From positions 2,804,561 to 2,868,560 of the forward strand of contig JAJEKV010000092.1 of assembly GCA_021234155.1 (NCBI GenBank): a stretch of 64,000 nt of DNA, read 5' to 3'. Positions 1 to 9,604 of this stretch are shown piece by piece. The position numbers and the translations under genes are program-made. Source of the stretch: Isoetes taiwanensis (lineage: Eukaryota; Streptophyta; Lycopodiopsida; Isoetales; Isoetaceae). The first letter of the stretch is position 1. Each line of letters starts with the position of its first letter. Under the pieces are notes generated by a model. That model was not told where the DNA came from. It ran no database searches and was given only the letters and a program-made list of their open reading frames with translations.

Positions 1-180
1 AGCAGCGATAAGCAAGGAATCCAGTTATCCATTCACATAATCAATCCAATGAACGTTTACTAGAGGCATAGCCTATATACCAATCCTGCAACAAAAGCTT
101 CCTTATTCTATTTTTTCCCTAATTGGAGACTGCGGATTTTGTAGGGTTGATGATAACCAGTTAAGCCAGAGTTTATAGCT

Positions 181-1560
181 TTAAAATATAGCCTTTCGGA
201 GGTAGATATGCTTGGGCGGATGTTCAAAGACTCCAAATTCCATAGATCGTATCAGCTGCATTCTCTCAAAACAATTGGCCGCCATAATGCCTTCTCCATG
301 CAGGGCATAACCTGTAATCATTGCACCCCATAAGACCACATTATGCTTTGATGCTATCTCAGAAACTTTGTATGCTTCTTGAAGGTTCCCCCATTCCTCA
401 TACATATTAACCAAGGTTCTTGCAACAATGAAACCTGGCTGAAGGCCATTTCAATAGTCATTTCATGAATCATTCTACATGTTCCACTATTGCAGTGCAA
501 GTACATGCTTCTAGTGTGCTGAAAAAGATAATTAAGTTTGACGCTCTTATTTTGCATCTTCTCCAAATATTTTAGAGCAGAAGACCTTGCATGTTGTTGG
601 TATAACCTGTGATTATTAATTTCCAGCCTAGAATACTATCCTTAGACAATTTCTCAGAGGTTCTTTATGCCTCTTTGAAGCTGCCCCTCTTAGCATACAT
701 ATCTGCTAGACAAGTGCCTGCTACATCTGAAAAGAAACCAACTTTGATATTTCCTATGTGGATCTTCTACCTTCCTCTATTGCACATGCCTTCAAGATGA
801 TAAAAAATGTGACTTCATCTGGAATTATACCTTCTAATTGCATTGTTTCAAGGCACCGCATTGCCAGCCTATCTTTCCCATGCTGTGCATAAACCCCTTG
901 ATACAAATCTCTATGTGGGATTCTTATGAAAGCCTCATAGACCCCCCCAACCAAAAAACAAAAAAAATAAAATAAAAACACTTCCGGATATAGTCATGTC
1001 AATTAATGCATCTTCCCTAACAACATTCAAACAGAACCTGCAAGTGAATTAACTTGTCCTATCAATCTCTTCAATATTGCTAGATGTTTTCAATACAGTA
1101 ACGAATGCAACTTCATTTGGTTCTATCCTTCTTGTTGCATCCTTTTGAAAAAATCCAGAGCCAGGAGGCTTTGCCATTTTGAGCATATCCTATAATAACT
1201 CTACTCCAAGGGACTACATTTGGTTTGATGCCTTGCATTTGCATTTTTCCAAGACACTCAATCACATGGACATAATCTCCATGCTATAGATACCCTGACA
1301 TCAATATATTCCAAGCTACCACATCTTGACAAGGCAGCATATGAAATACTCATGTGCTTCCTCCATACTCTAACACTTTGCATACATGTCAACAACTACA
1401 TTTCCTACAATGCCTGAAATATATCCATCTCCAAGAATCTTATGATGTATGTGTCTTCCCTGCAGAAGATTCTTTCTTATAGTACATCCCGTAAGGGCAC
1501 CAATCTAAATAAACTCATCCCTTATGGACAATTCTATCCTTGTGCAACTTCACATCCCGC
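181..1560 (-). pseudogene. Decayed pentatricopeptide-repeat (PPR) protein gene
   Basis: Read on the minus strand from about 1560 down to 181, the sequence gives successive PPR-like stretches in shifting frames. Examples are VVVDMYAKC followed by a stop and SMEEAHEYF near 1440-1340, YAQNGKASWLW near 1180, YAQHGKDRLAMRCLETMQ then PDEVTF near 900-810, CLADMYAKRGSFKEA near 700, and LVNMYEEWGNLQEAYKV then VVLWGAMITGYALHGEG at 420-290. These match the VDMYAKCG / WNAMISGYAQ / PDEVTF pattern of plant PLS-class PPR proteins, which usually bind and edit organellar RNA. Frame changes and in-frame stops occur throughout, no start is visible, and there is no C-terminal E or DYW domain. It is most likely a relic of a long PPR gene, cut at the window's left side or truncated. 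I am confident of the family and of the decay. Confidence 0.8.
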
Positions 1561-2480
1561 ACAAATGTAAACAAAACAATGCAGCAGCTTTGATAATCAT
1601 TCCAAATCATAACCTTGTTCTGTTCTTTCTAAAGATCTCCTTGAAGGGATCATAGTTATACATCTGAAAACCTGTTGTAATACTACATGTAAAGCAACCA
1701 AAATCCTGGCAGAATATTGTTGCACTGCTATTGGGTCTTGACACCCACTTTTGTTTCACCCACATCTCGAAATGACAACCATCCATCAACCCAAAAAGAG
1801 TGCGCACTTAAATATAAGTGGAGAAAATAGGTAAATAGGTAGAAACGATATAAAAATAGAGAAAGGAGATAAAAACTATAATGTCTGTACACATGCATAA
1901 CTGTACGTATGTCCAAGCAGAGGTTGAGAAATCAGTGCCGAAGGTCTCTCTACTAAAAAAACAATTTTGTAGAAAGAAGATCATAGTGACTGCTGATGGC
2001 TCGACAATTGAAGACGCTCATCTAGAACATCAAGTATGGATAGTTCCAAGCCATGCACAGATGGTGCTCTGAGAAGTTGTGGAAGTATAGAATGTAATGC
2101 TAATGTCAAATGACGATTCCTGATCATTTCAGAAGTAGGCATAGTAGAAGTATATGATTTTCACCTTCAATAACTTGTAATTGGCAACATGCGCCTCTCG
2201 CGTAATTGCGCCTGCTCCCATCTACCTGTTTCAATCCCTAGCTTGTGGGACCCTGTACGAAATGATGCAATTGCTAAAGTTTTTTCTGATCAAAGCAAGC
2301 AAAGAAGCTTGTGGTCCTTGTGCCAAAGTGAGGTTTATATGTGAATGATAATGACCAGTTTTAACTTGGGACAATGCACATGCATCCCATATCTTTTGGA
2401 GAAACGGCCATCTAGATAGTATTCTAAAAGTGTGGGGTCAGGACTTGCAAACACTATGTATTGTCCCTTTGCATAGACTA
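1561..2480. other. Gene-free stretch
   Basis: I see no convincing coding exon, RNA gene or transposon end here. Reading frames are short and have no recognisable motif. Confidence 0.5.
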
Positions 2481-2626
2481 GCGAGAAAATCATGCACTAT
2501 GCCTTCATTCTCTCTCTAGCGCCTTCATCCACATTCTCTCTCTGTACTTTCAGCTCCCTCCTCACTCTTTTGCATAGTTGCTATCTTTGCTCCCCCTTTC
2601 CATCACACTACTATCAGTGCCTTTGC

Positions 2627-2965
2627 TACCTTAGTTCTATTGGCCACCTTCTCTCTCGATAAAGGCTTCTAGCCACTTTCTCTCACTATAAGTCACCTAC
2701 TCTGTGCCAACAAAATGCTCAAACGTGCCATTGGCGCAGAATGAGCGACTTCATGCTCTCATACTCTAGCCTTTTGGAATTTGGCCTTCTTATCTCTCTA
2801 TAGCCTCCTCAACACATTTGGTACGTTAGTTCAATTGGCCACCTTCTCTCTCTATATAGCCTTCTAGCCACTTTCTCTCGCTATAAGTCACCTATTCCAT
2901 GCCAAAAGCTTCTCCAAAATGCTTGAGCAATCCATTAGCATGGAGTGAGTGACTTCATGGTTTCA
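2627..2965. repeat. Diverged tandem duplication, period about 194 bp
   Basis: The phrase TTGGCCACCTTCTCTCTC, followed by a CTTCTAGCCACTTTCTCTC-like phrase and TATAAGTCACCT, occurs near 2640-2700 and again near 2833-2895. Each copy is followed by related text on AAATGCT and GAGYGACTTCATG. The stretch is pyrimidine-rich and non-coding. It could be a fragment of an unrecognised element. Confidence 0.6.
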
Positions 2966-3356
2966 TTATGAGCGACATTAAGTTGGAAGGCGTTATATGC
3001 AATGCAGAACAACAGCCATAGAGTGGAGTTGTATGATTGGGCCCATCAGTTGCACCTGTTCAAGGTCTTGGTGGAACCTATTCTTTTATAGGGGGTCGAG
3101 ATCTAGGGTTTGTGGTGTCCCTAGCTACCTAGAATGACTTGGAGTAGGTGCAGAAAACCTTGTTGGCTCGGGCACTGGGGGTATTCACAGTCCCATATCA
3201 AATCCTATTGCAGAAGACAGATATCTTACCCATTCAGAGGGCCGACGTTGATCGACACATTGTCTTCTTTCAAAAAGTGGTCATTATGGACGTTGCTTGT
3301 CGCCCTAGCCTGGCTTATACTGTGGCTATTGAGAAATGAGCCTCCTATGATTGGGT

Positions 3357-3427
3357 AAACAGGCTGGGGATTAAACCCAGGACCTCTTGCTTGCAAGCCA
3401 AGTACTTTACCACTGAGCTACCGGCGC
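3357..3427 (-). tRNA. tRNA-Ala(UGC)-like sequence in the TRIM 3' LTR
   Basis: This is the second LTR's copy of the 71-nt tRNA-like module. The anticodon arm is identical, with TGC at the anticodon. The T arm CTGGG-TTTAATC-CCCAG pairs perfectly, and the A-box reads TAGCTCAGTGGTAAAG. The acceptor stem is weak (GCGCCGG against CCTGTTT). It differs from the 5' LTR copy by several substitutions that keep the T and D stems paired. Confidence 0.75.
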
Positions 3428-3577
3428 ACTAAGTCATTCTTCATGTATGCCCATTACACATACTCCAATCCACCACTGCGGGAGTTGGGCTTTCCACTGG
3501 CCAAGCTTTGCTCATTCTCACTTCTTCACCACTGTGGACTATCCCGGTGCGGTTAAGTACCCTCTACTTGGGACTAT

Positions 3578-3590
3578 GGTTTTGATACCA
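3578..3590 (-). promoter_or_regulatory. Primer-binding site of the TRIM
   Basis: The minus strand reads TGGTATCAAAACC immediately after the LTR end. The first eight bases match the TGGTATCA start of the initiator-Met tRNA primer site found in many plant LTR retroelements. Its place fixes the element's orientation as minus. Confidence 0.8.
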
Positions 3591-3619
3591 TATTGAGAAA
3601 TGAGCCTCCTATGCTGGAT

Positions 3620-3690
3620 GGACAGGCTGAGGATTGAACCCAAGACCTCTTGCTTGCAAGCCAAGTACTCTACCATTGAGCTACCGGCCC
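3620..3690 (-). tRNA. tRNA-Ala(UGC)-like sequence in the TRIM 5' LTR
   Basis: On the minus strand, 71 nt fold as a tRNA. The acceptor strands GGGCCGG and CCTGTCC pair at five positions plus one wobble. The D stem is GCTC/GAGT. The anticodon arm is CTTGG-CTTGCAA-GCAAG, with loop positions 34-36 TGC and one G-G mismatch. The T arm TTGGG-TTCAATC-CTCAG pairs fully with wobbles. It has an A-box (TAGCTCAATGGTAGAG) and a B-box (GGTTCAATCC). It lies wholly inside an LTR and lacks a perfect acceptor stem, so it is more likely a Pol III promoter module than a working tRNA gene. Confidence 0.75.
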
Positions 3691-4186
3691 TTTTGATGGG
3701 CTTTCAGTACTCTTTCATTGAGTCATTCTTCATGTGTGCCCATTACACATACTCTAACATTCCAACAGTGGCAATGGGGCCACAGCGCCTCACGGCCTGT
3801 TGGAAGAAAAAGCGAGCTCAGTGGCTCATCAAATGGAGCATTTAGGAGTATAGGTGCATACAGATGCAAACAGAGGCAGCCACATCATTGCCCCGATTTA
3901 CACAAGTGCATATCATCTCTGAATTGAGACATGCATATGGTTTGGGGAGCCAAACATCAAATGGGAGCCATTGAGGATTAATACCATGCACTCTAGAGCT
4001 GTGTATGATTAAATCCGGGCATGTTATGCTGAGGTGGTCAGGTTTGGCCAGCTGCTACATGTATAGATGCTGGGATTATACCTTTAGGAGGTCATAAATG
4101 TGCGGGATTAGCTATGTCCCCGGACACTCGCTGGACTTGTATATGTATTACACGATATGTATATTTTGTATAGTTTGATATCACTC

Positions 4187-4257
4187 TTATTACTGTCACG
4201 ATTTTTTCCCTCGAAAAACTTTTCGGGAAGGGGATTTTTTAACCTGGACAGTAATAA
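4187..4257 (+). other. Nested stem-loop in the LINE-A 3' UTR
   Basis: The outer arms TTATTACTGTC (4187-4197) and GACAGTAATAA (4247-4257) are perfectly complementary over 11 bp. An inner hairpin CGAAAA/TTTTCG and a G-run followed by a T-run lie between them. The same layout occurs at 8119-8187, at 14741-14808 (minus) and less fully at 49624-49689 (minus), with compensating base changes. It is probably the RNA structure recognised by the LINE reverse transcriptase. Confidence 0.7.
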
Positions 4258-4362
4258 CTTGATACTTCTTTATTGGGTTCCATAGGCCGATTGGTCTCCA
4301 TCGACAATAAAAAAACATTTTATTCTACTCTATTTTTAAAAATATTTTTTATCACTTTAGTC

Positions 4363-7300
4363 TAGAATATCCCGAACTCCTCATGATCATTAATTTCTAC
4401 AGGTGGAGGTGGCGGACGAATGCAATCCGAGAAGGGATTAAGTGTGTAGGACTCCCAATAGATAAACATGAAATACTGGATAGAGACAAACAGTAGGAGG
4501 AAGCTCAAACCAGAGTGCCATATTGCTGATTTGAGCTGTGATTCGGTAAGGGCCAAGGCGACAATAGTCAAGCTTGTTATAGGGACGTGAGGTAGGGAGG
4601 TCTCTACGAAGAAGCTCAACAAGGTCACCAACATGAAATGTAGGAGCTTCCTAGTGATGTAAACCTGCATAATATCAATAACTTTCCTGTGCCCAAAGAA
4701 GATGATGCTGAAGATCTGAATGAAGAGCTTGGAGCTTTTCAAATCGAGACTCAACACTAGAATTGACAGAATCGTATCTAGCGGACTAAGGGACTACAAA
4801 AATGCTAGCCAGAGTTTAGAAAGAACAAGATCTAGCCAACGGAAGCATGTACTGAGTTAGTATAAGCAAAGTCAGCTAATGGGAGCCAGTCGACTCGGTC
4901 ATCCTATTGGTAACTGATAAAGCATCTCAAATATTGGTCCAGAGTCTGATTAATGCACTCTACTTGCTCATTACTTTCTAAATGATGATCGAAAGTTAAC
5001 GAATGGTCAACGTGTAATAGCTCGAAAAGTTTCTTTTAAGATCCTACAACATACTGAGGTCCACAATCACTGACGATAGTGTCTGGTAACCCGTGGAGTC
5101 TGACTACTTCACGAAGAAGGAGATCAACCATTCTCTCGCTGGTGATAGTGATATTGCAAGCGATCAACTACGACCCTGATGGCATCGTGACTCCGAGAGG
5201 GGTAGCTCCAAAATAAAATCCACAAAAATACTCTTCCAAGGTCCACCTGGAACAGGCAATGACTGAAGAAGACCATAGGGGTTCGACACCTTCGCTTGGC
5301 AGTATATATCACAGGATCGGATGAAAACTTCGACAAAACGAGGAAGCTCAGGCCACCAATACTCATGACTAATAAGTTCAAGAGTCTTGGCTACTCCAAA
5401 GTGTCCGGCCATAGGTGGGTCATGGCACGCCTAAAAAACTCGAAGTCTAGAAGCACCATCTAGAACATACAGAAGCATATCTCGAAACATGAGTTCATCT
5501 CGAATCTCAAAACGATCATAGTCTGGCCGCATTTGCTGAGAAGATGATGCTGAGCCAAGAGGGAAAATACATCTTGAGCCAACGAATCAAAGGGGAGAGA
5601 TGCCCAAATAGACTCCAACAAGGCTATATCATGAGGCCTCTCGAATAAAGTGACGGCTATACTGATTAGGCCCGAGAATAAAATGTGATTGTTGATCAAA
5701 TGCAGGATCACCCATCTTAGGCTCAAGGTAGGAGCATCGAGACAAGACATCAGGCTACCAATGTGGGATAATACTTGAGTATGCCATCGGGCCTAGCGAC
5801 GATTGAGCATTCAAGCAGACTAAAAGCATTCCAGAATTCAATGATCTGTATAGACTTGACCTTATGAGGAGATCCTTCTAGAAAATGTCTCCACTCCTCA
5901 AAATAATCAACTCTCGAAAATGACTCTTTGTCGTAAATTAGATAGTTGATTTTGGCAGCGTAGAACTTCTGCGAATGATAGGCGATCAAATGCAGTTCCT
6001 GGTCATCCTGTCACATGATACTGCTAAGATCAAAATTAGAAGCATTAGCTTCGACAACATATGAGCGCGAAGGATCTGCATGAACAAAAATAGGTGCCAT
6101 AGTAAAAGCATGTTTTAGGGTAATGAAGCAGTTTTTGCGTCTATACTCCATTCAAATGATAGAATCTTTGTTGTGAGGCGTGTTAAAGGAAGGGGATCTC
6201 CGAATAATCTTAAATAAAGCATCGATAAAAGTTGGCAAATCCAAGAAAACATTGAATATCTCGGACGGGAGAAGGTGTTTTCCACTATAAGATAGTGCTG
6301 ACCTTTATGGAATCCATAGAGACTCCATGAGGAGTGATCCAATAGCCAAGGAACTCCACATTGTCCTACTCGAACTGACACTTCTCCCGCTTGGCATAAA
6401 GTCCTTGTTCCCCTAGCTTCTGAAGGACCCTTCGAACATGTTCTTCATGCTCTTCTAGAGTCTTCGAATAGATTAGAATATCATCTAAATATTAGCCATG
6501 TGTTGAAAGGCTATTGGGGCATTGGTAAGGTAGAAGGGCATGACAGTGTACTCAAAACTGTCATAACGAGTTCGAAAGGCTGTCTTCCACTCATCACCTT
6601 CGCTGATCCAAATAAGATTATAAGCGTCTCGAAGATCAATTTTAGTGAATTATTGTGCGTATTGCAGCCGCTCAATTAACTCTGGAATTAGAGGAAGAGA
6701 ATACCAATTGCGTACAATGATCTTGTTGAGACCGCGGTAATCCACAACCAATTGCAAGGAGCCATCCTTCTTGGAGACAACAAAGATAGGAGCCCCTGTA
6801 GGTGATTGAGAATGTCAGAGAAACCCAGTTGCAAAGATTCACTTCGATATAGATCCGCAAAGCCTCCAACTCTTTTCACGATAGAACATAGATAGGGCCA
6901 TTTGGTGGGAACATCTATCTCTGGCTGGAGATCAATGGGGCAGTCATAATTACATGATCCAAAAGCTTGCTCGCTTTGATTTTGTCAAAAAGATCGGGAA
7001 AATTCTTATACTTATCAGGGAGGACAAGGGTGGACATTACTGAAGCAGAGCCAGTCGAAGAATAAACTTGAAGAATTGCAAATGCTGAAATAGGATCTTG
7101 CCTTCCAGATCTGATAAGCTTGTAAAGAGAAATGTTCGAGATATGGAGCTGAGGGCGTGATTGGGATGAAACTTCCATGGGAACAAAAGGTTGGATGGGA
7201 GCTGGAGCTGGAGCAAGAACTGGAGTAGGAGCTGGAGCTGAAGCAAGGATTGGAGCAGGAGTAAGAACTAGAGCAAGAACTGAAACAGAAACTGAGACCT

Positions 7301-7766
7301 CATCCAAAATATGAATTGAAGCAGAGACAGGAACCGGATCAGGACATAGAGCAGAAACAGGAACTGAAACATGTGCAAGAGCAGAATCAAAAGCCCATGA
7401 TAGTGCAGGGACTAGAGTAGATGCAGACACAGAGGCAGAAACTATAGAGGGACTGGTTCTAGATCTAGAACGAGCAAAGAAGAGAGATCTAGAATGCAAA
7501 TCAATCTGTGGATTATGCAACTCGAGCCAAGAAAGATCCAAGACTACTGGCGCATGTGGGCTAGCGATGAGATTGAAGGAAATGCTATAAGAAGCTCCCT
7601 CGAACAGAACTTGAAGAGGTGCAGTGACTGCATTTGAGGAGATCTCACGTTCATCAGTCATACTAACAAAACTGGGATGCTTGAGCCTGATTCTATGGAT
7701 GGTGTATTTAGAAGCAAATGCGCTGTGTATAAAACAAGCATTTGCACTATTATTGAGTTGCACCAA
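4363..7766 (-). mobile_element. Ty3/gypsy retrotransposon relic (chromovirus-like pol)
   Basis: Minus-strand pol remains run in order from 7766. The retropepsin region has FIHSAFASKY, then NLIASPHAPVVLDLSWLEL (7766-7500). Next comes a Pro/Ala/Ser/Val-rich linker (7440-7150). The RT retains [15 protein letters not shown] and [20 protein letters not shown] (6690-6440). The RNase H has YHSQKF and DYFEEWRHFLEGSPHKV (5980-5850). The integrase has MAGHFGVAKTLELI and YWWPELPRFVE, then LPDTIVSD and the INQTLDQYLR region (5412-4920). The C-terminus ends RPPPPPVEINDHEEFGI at 4366, which resembles the end before a chromodomain. Frames shift repeatedly. The protease D-S-G site reads NNS and the first part of the YLDD region is deleted. 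No gag, LTR or primer site is visible. This is a dead internal fragment. Confidence 0.9.
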
Positions 7767-7879
7767 TGCATCTGACTTCTAAACTTTTGACTCTAATGAT
7801 ATTGAGATAATAAATTCTTTACTGACCTTATTAGAGTGAATAAATCCTTCATTTCATGTGAGAGAAGTCTGAGAAATGT

Positions 7880-8295
7880 TGACCAGCCATCGAGAGACTC
7901 CTATCACTCGGACTTGTCCCTGAAGTTTTCCACGCTATGCTGAATTGGTTAGGCCTGGCCGCCCCCTACATGTGATAATGACCATGGCTTTAATGCGGAT
8001 GCTGGAATCATACATTTAGGAGGTCATGAATGTGCGGGATCAGCTATGTCCCTGGACACTTGCCTGACTTGTATATGTATTACACTATATGTATATTTTG
8101 TACAGTTTGATAACACTTTTATTATTGCCACGATTTTTCACTCGAAAATATTTCGGGACGTGGGTTTTTTAATCGGGAAAATAATAAGTTTGCTGCACTC
8201 TTATTGGGTTCCATAGGCCGATTGATCTCCGTGGGCAATAAAAAATATTCTATTCTTTATATTCTTAAAAACCTTTTTGATCACTTTGTCTTTCT
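7880..8295 (+). mobile_element. LINE family A, copy 2: 3' end only
   Basis: About 400 bp matches the end of copy 1 (3990-4360). The shared order is TATGCTGA-TTGGT, then a GGAGGTCATRAATGTGCGGGAT block, TGTATATGTATTACAC, the stem-loop (outer arms 8119-8126 and 8180-8187), and the CCATAGGCCGATTG block. A (TATTC)-type tail follows at 8250-8270. It is heavily 5'-truncated. About 20 bp beyond the tail (ATCACTTTRGTC) is also shared with copy 1, so the two ends may be related by duplication rather than by two independent insertions. Confidence 0.75.
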
Positions 8296-8639
8296 ATAGC
8301 CTCATGTGATCACTTTCTCGCTCTACAACTTATTTTGGCCTTCTTCCTTCTTCTCTCTATAGCCTCCTATGATCCATAAGCCTCATGTGAACCATACTGC
8401 ACTCCACAATATTTTCAAAAGGATTCCGGATCCATTCTTTTCACACAACTCAATCCCATACCAAAAGAATTCCGATATTGGCCAGAATTGAACCTCTCCC
8501 CCACAGGGTTGAACCCCCCCTCCCCCCCCTTCCCCTGCATCAATTACTGAAGGTGGGCATAGATTCTGTTTAGCTATTCTACTTTGAACTAGTTGAGTCT
8601 TTGTTAACTCTTTAAACCTTTGCCATCCTCCACCCCTTT

Positions 8640-9250
8640 CTCTCCCCTGCCCTGATTTTTGCATCTCCAGCCAGCCTTATATCCCAGACAGTCATTCCAA
8701 CTCATGGGGCCCCCTCTCAGACCCAATCGCATGCGCAGTCACACCTACAGCCTGGTGCCCCCTCACATAATGCGCTCTCCCGGGAGGACCAAGTGGATGT
8801 GCCACCACGATCCCAGTGGATGTGCCACCACGAAAATGGCACATGCCAAATAGCAAAGATAAAAAATAAGTTTCTTCTATGAGAAGGGAGGTGCAAGCAA
8901 AGGCCCAGTCAACAAAGTTGGCTCAGTAGGCGGTTAGCTGCTGCTCAAATCTGATGGCACATCAGGCATCAATAGAGGCCTAGAAACAACTTAAGGTGAG
9001 ATTTGGGGGTAGCATTACCCAGATTGCAGGCCCGTAGAAGAGGTGCAGTCCTCAATACCGAAAGTTTGTAGTGTCATAATCCTCGGAGACTTCAATGCGC
9101 GCACAGGGGTGGAATAACCCATAAGTTTTGGCCCCTTGACTGATAATGTATTGCAGTTACGCCCTGCATAAGGGGCTTGGTCACGGGCATCCAGAGTTAT
9201 TTCTATCCAGATTGTTCCCATTGTTTATTCCAAATCACCTGTACCTAATA
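8640..9250 (+). mobile_element. LINE endonuclease fragment
   Basis: At about 9069-9110 the plus strand reads VIILGDFNARTG, the GDFN(A) motif of the apurinic-type endonuclease domain of LINE ORF2. Downstream text (DNVLQLRPA, stop, GAW) continues as in such proteins. Upstream, 8640-9060 has no clear motif. There is no 3' end. It could belong to family A, but no other copy in this window includes the endonuclease for comparison. Confidence 0.6.
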
Positions 9251-9410
9251 AATTTATATGTCAAGAAAAAGAATCCGCCATACAAATTTTTAAAGTGCTA
9301 CTCTAAAAGGCTCTCTTGCTTTTAAGAGGATCTGATTGATAAGAATAGATCAAATAAATTAAATTCATAGAGAGAAATGTTTTGGATTCTTAGGATAAGG
9401 ATTTCTATTC

Positions 9411-9604
9411 CATTCTGCAATCAATAACACCAACTAGATGACTTGTAAACATCAAGAATAGCCAGAATATGAATCTCTATTCCAGTTTGCAATCTCCAGC
9501 ACCAACCAGATGACTTGCAAATGTCAAGAATAGCTAGAATAAGAATTTCTATTCCAATTTGCAATCTCCAGCATCAACCGGATGACTTGGAAACATCAAG
9601 AACC
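9411..9604. repeat. Three diverged tandem units of 62-72 bp
   Basis: The phrases ATTTCTATTCCA, TTGCAATC, CACCAAC, GATGACTTG and CATCAAGAATAGC recur from 9411, 9473 and 9545. The copies differ by scattered substitutions and a roughly 10-bp indel. The repeat is non-coding. Confidence 0.75.

Larger units (their letters stand above)
3327..3767 (-). mobile_element. TRIM retrotransposon with tRNA-like LTRs
   Basis: This is a 441-bp terminal-repeat retrotransposon in miniature, on the minus strand. The 5' LTR is 3591-3767 (177 bp) and the 3' LTR is 3327-3475 (149 bp, lacking about 28 bp present in the other). The 115-bp interior has no coding capacity. The LTR begins TGTTGGAATG and ends CTCAATA. 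Directly after the 5' LTR comes TGGTATCAAAACC (3590-3578), a primer-binding site for initiator-Met tRNA as in many plant LTR elements. Both outer ends are flanked by the 5-bp target duplication GCCAC (plus strand GTGGC at 3322-3326 and 3768-3772). Removing the element and one duplication rejoins the host LINE reading frame. No clear polypurine tract is seen. Each LTR holds a 71-nt tRNA-Ala-like sequence. Confidence 0.85.
2985..4340 (+). mobile_element. LINE family A, copy 1: 5'-truncated, split by a TRIM
   Basis: This is the 3' part of a non-LTR retrotransposon on the plus strand. The reading AEQQP near 3010, then DRHIVFFQKVVIMD near 3250-3300, ends in LAYTVA at 3326. It resumes after the TRIM as MGPQRL and KKRAQWLIKW (3773-3840). 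The same order of peptides occurs in the minus-strand copies at 14.7-17.1, 49.6-51.5 and 55.4-56.5 kb, where it lies C-terminal to a reverse transcriptase. The 3' UTR contains the stem-loop at 4187-4257, then the conserved block with CCATAGGCCGATTGGTCTCC, then a short ATTCT-type tail. The element is 5'-truncated within the RT C-terminus, as is usual for target-primed reverse transcription. Its ORF is also broken by stops. Confidence 0.8.

Noticed and set aside
3357-3690. Two functional tRNA-Ala genes
   Set aside because: Both lie at the same position in paired LTRs, have imperfect acceptor stems and are far more diverged from each other than active gene copies would be.
3600-3845. Plus-strand frame of 81 residues over the TRIM
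   Set aside because: It runs through the LTR and tRNA-like module in the antisense direction. The TRIM structure explains the sequence.
4040-8290. The similar blocks at 4.0-4.34 and 7.9-8.29 kb as LTRs of the gypsy element between them
   Set aside because: The same end block, hairpin and tail recur at 14.7, 49.6 and 55.4 kb next to LINE reverse transcriptases, and there is no primer site or TG...CA boundary beside the gypsy pol.
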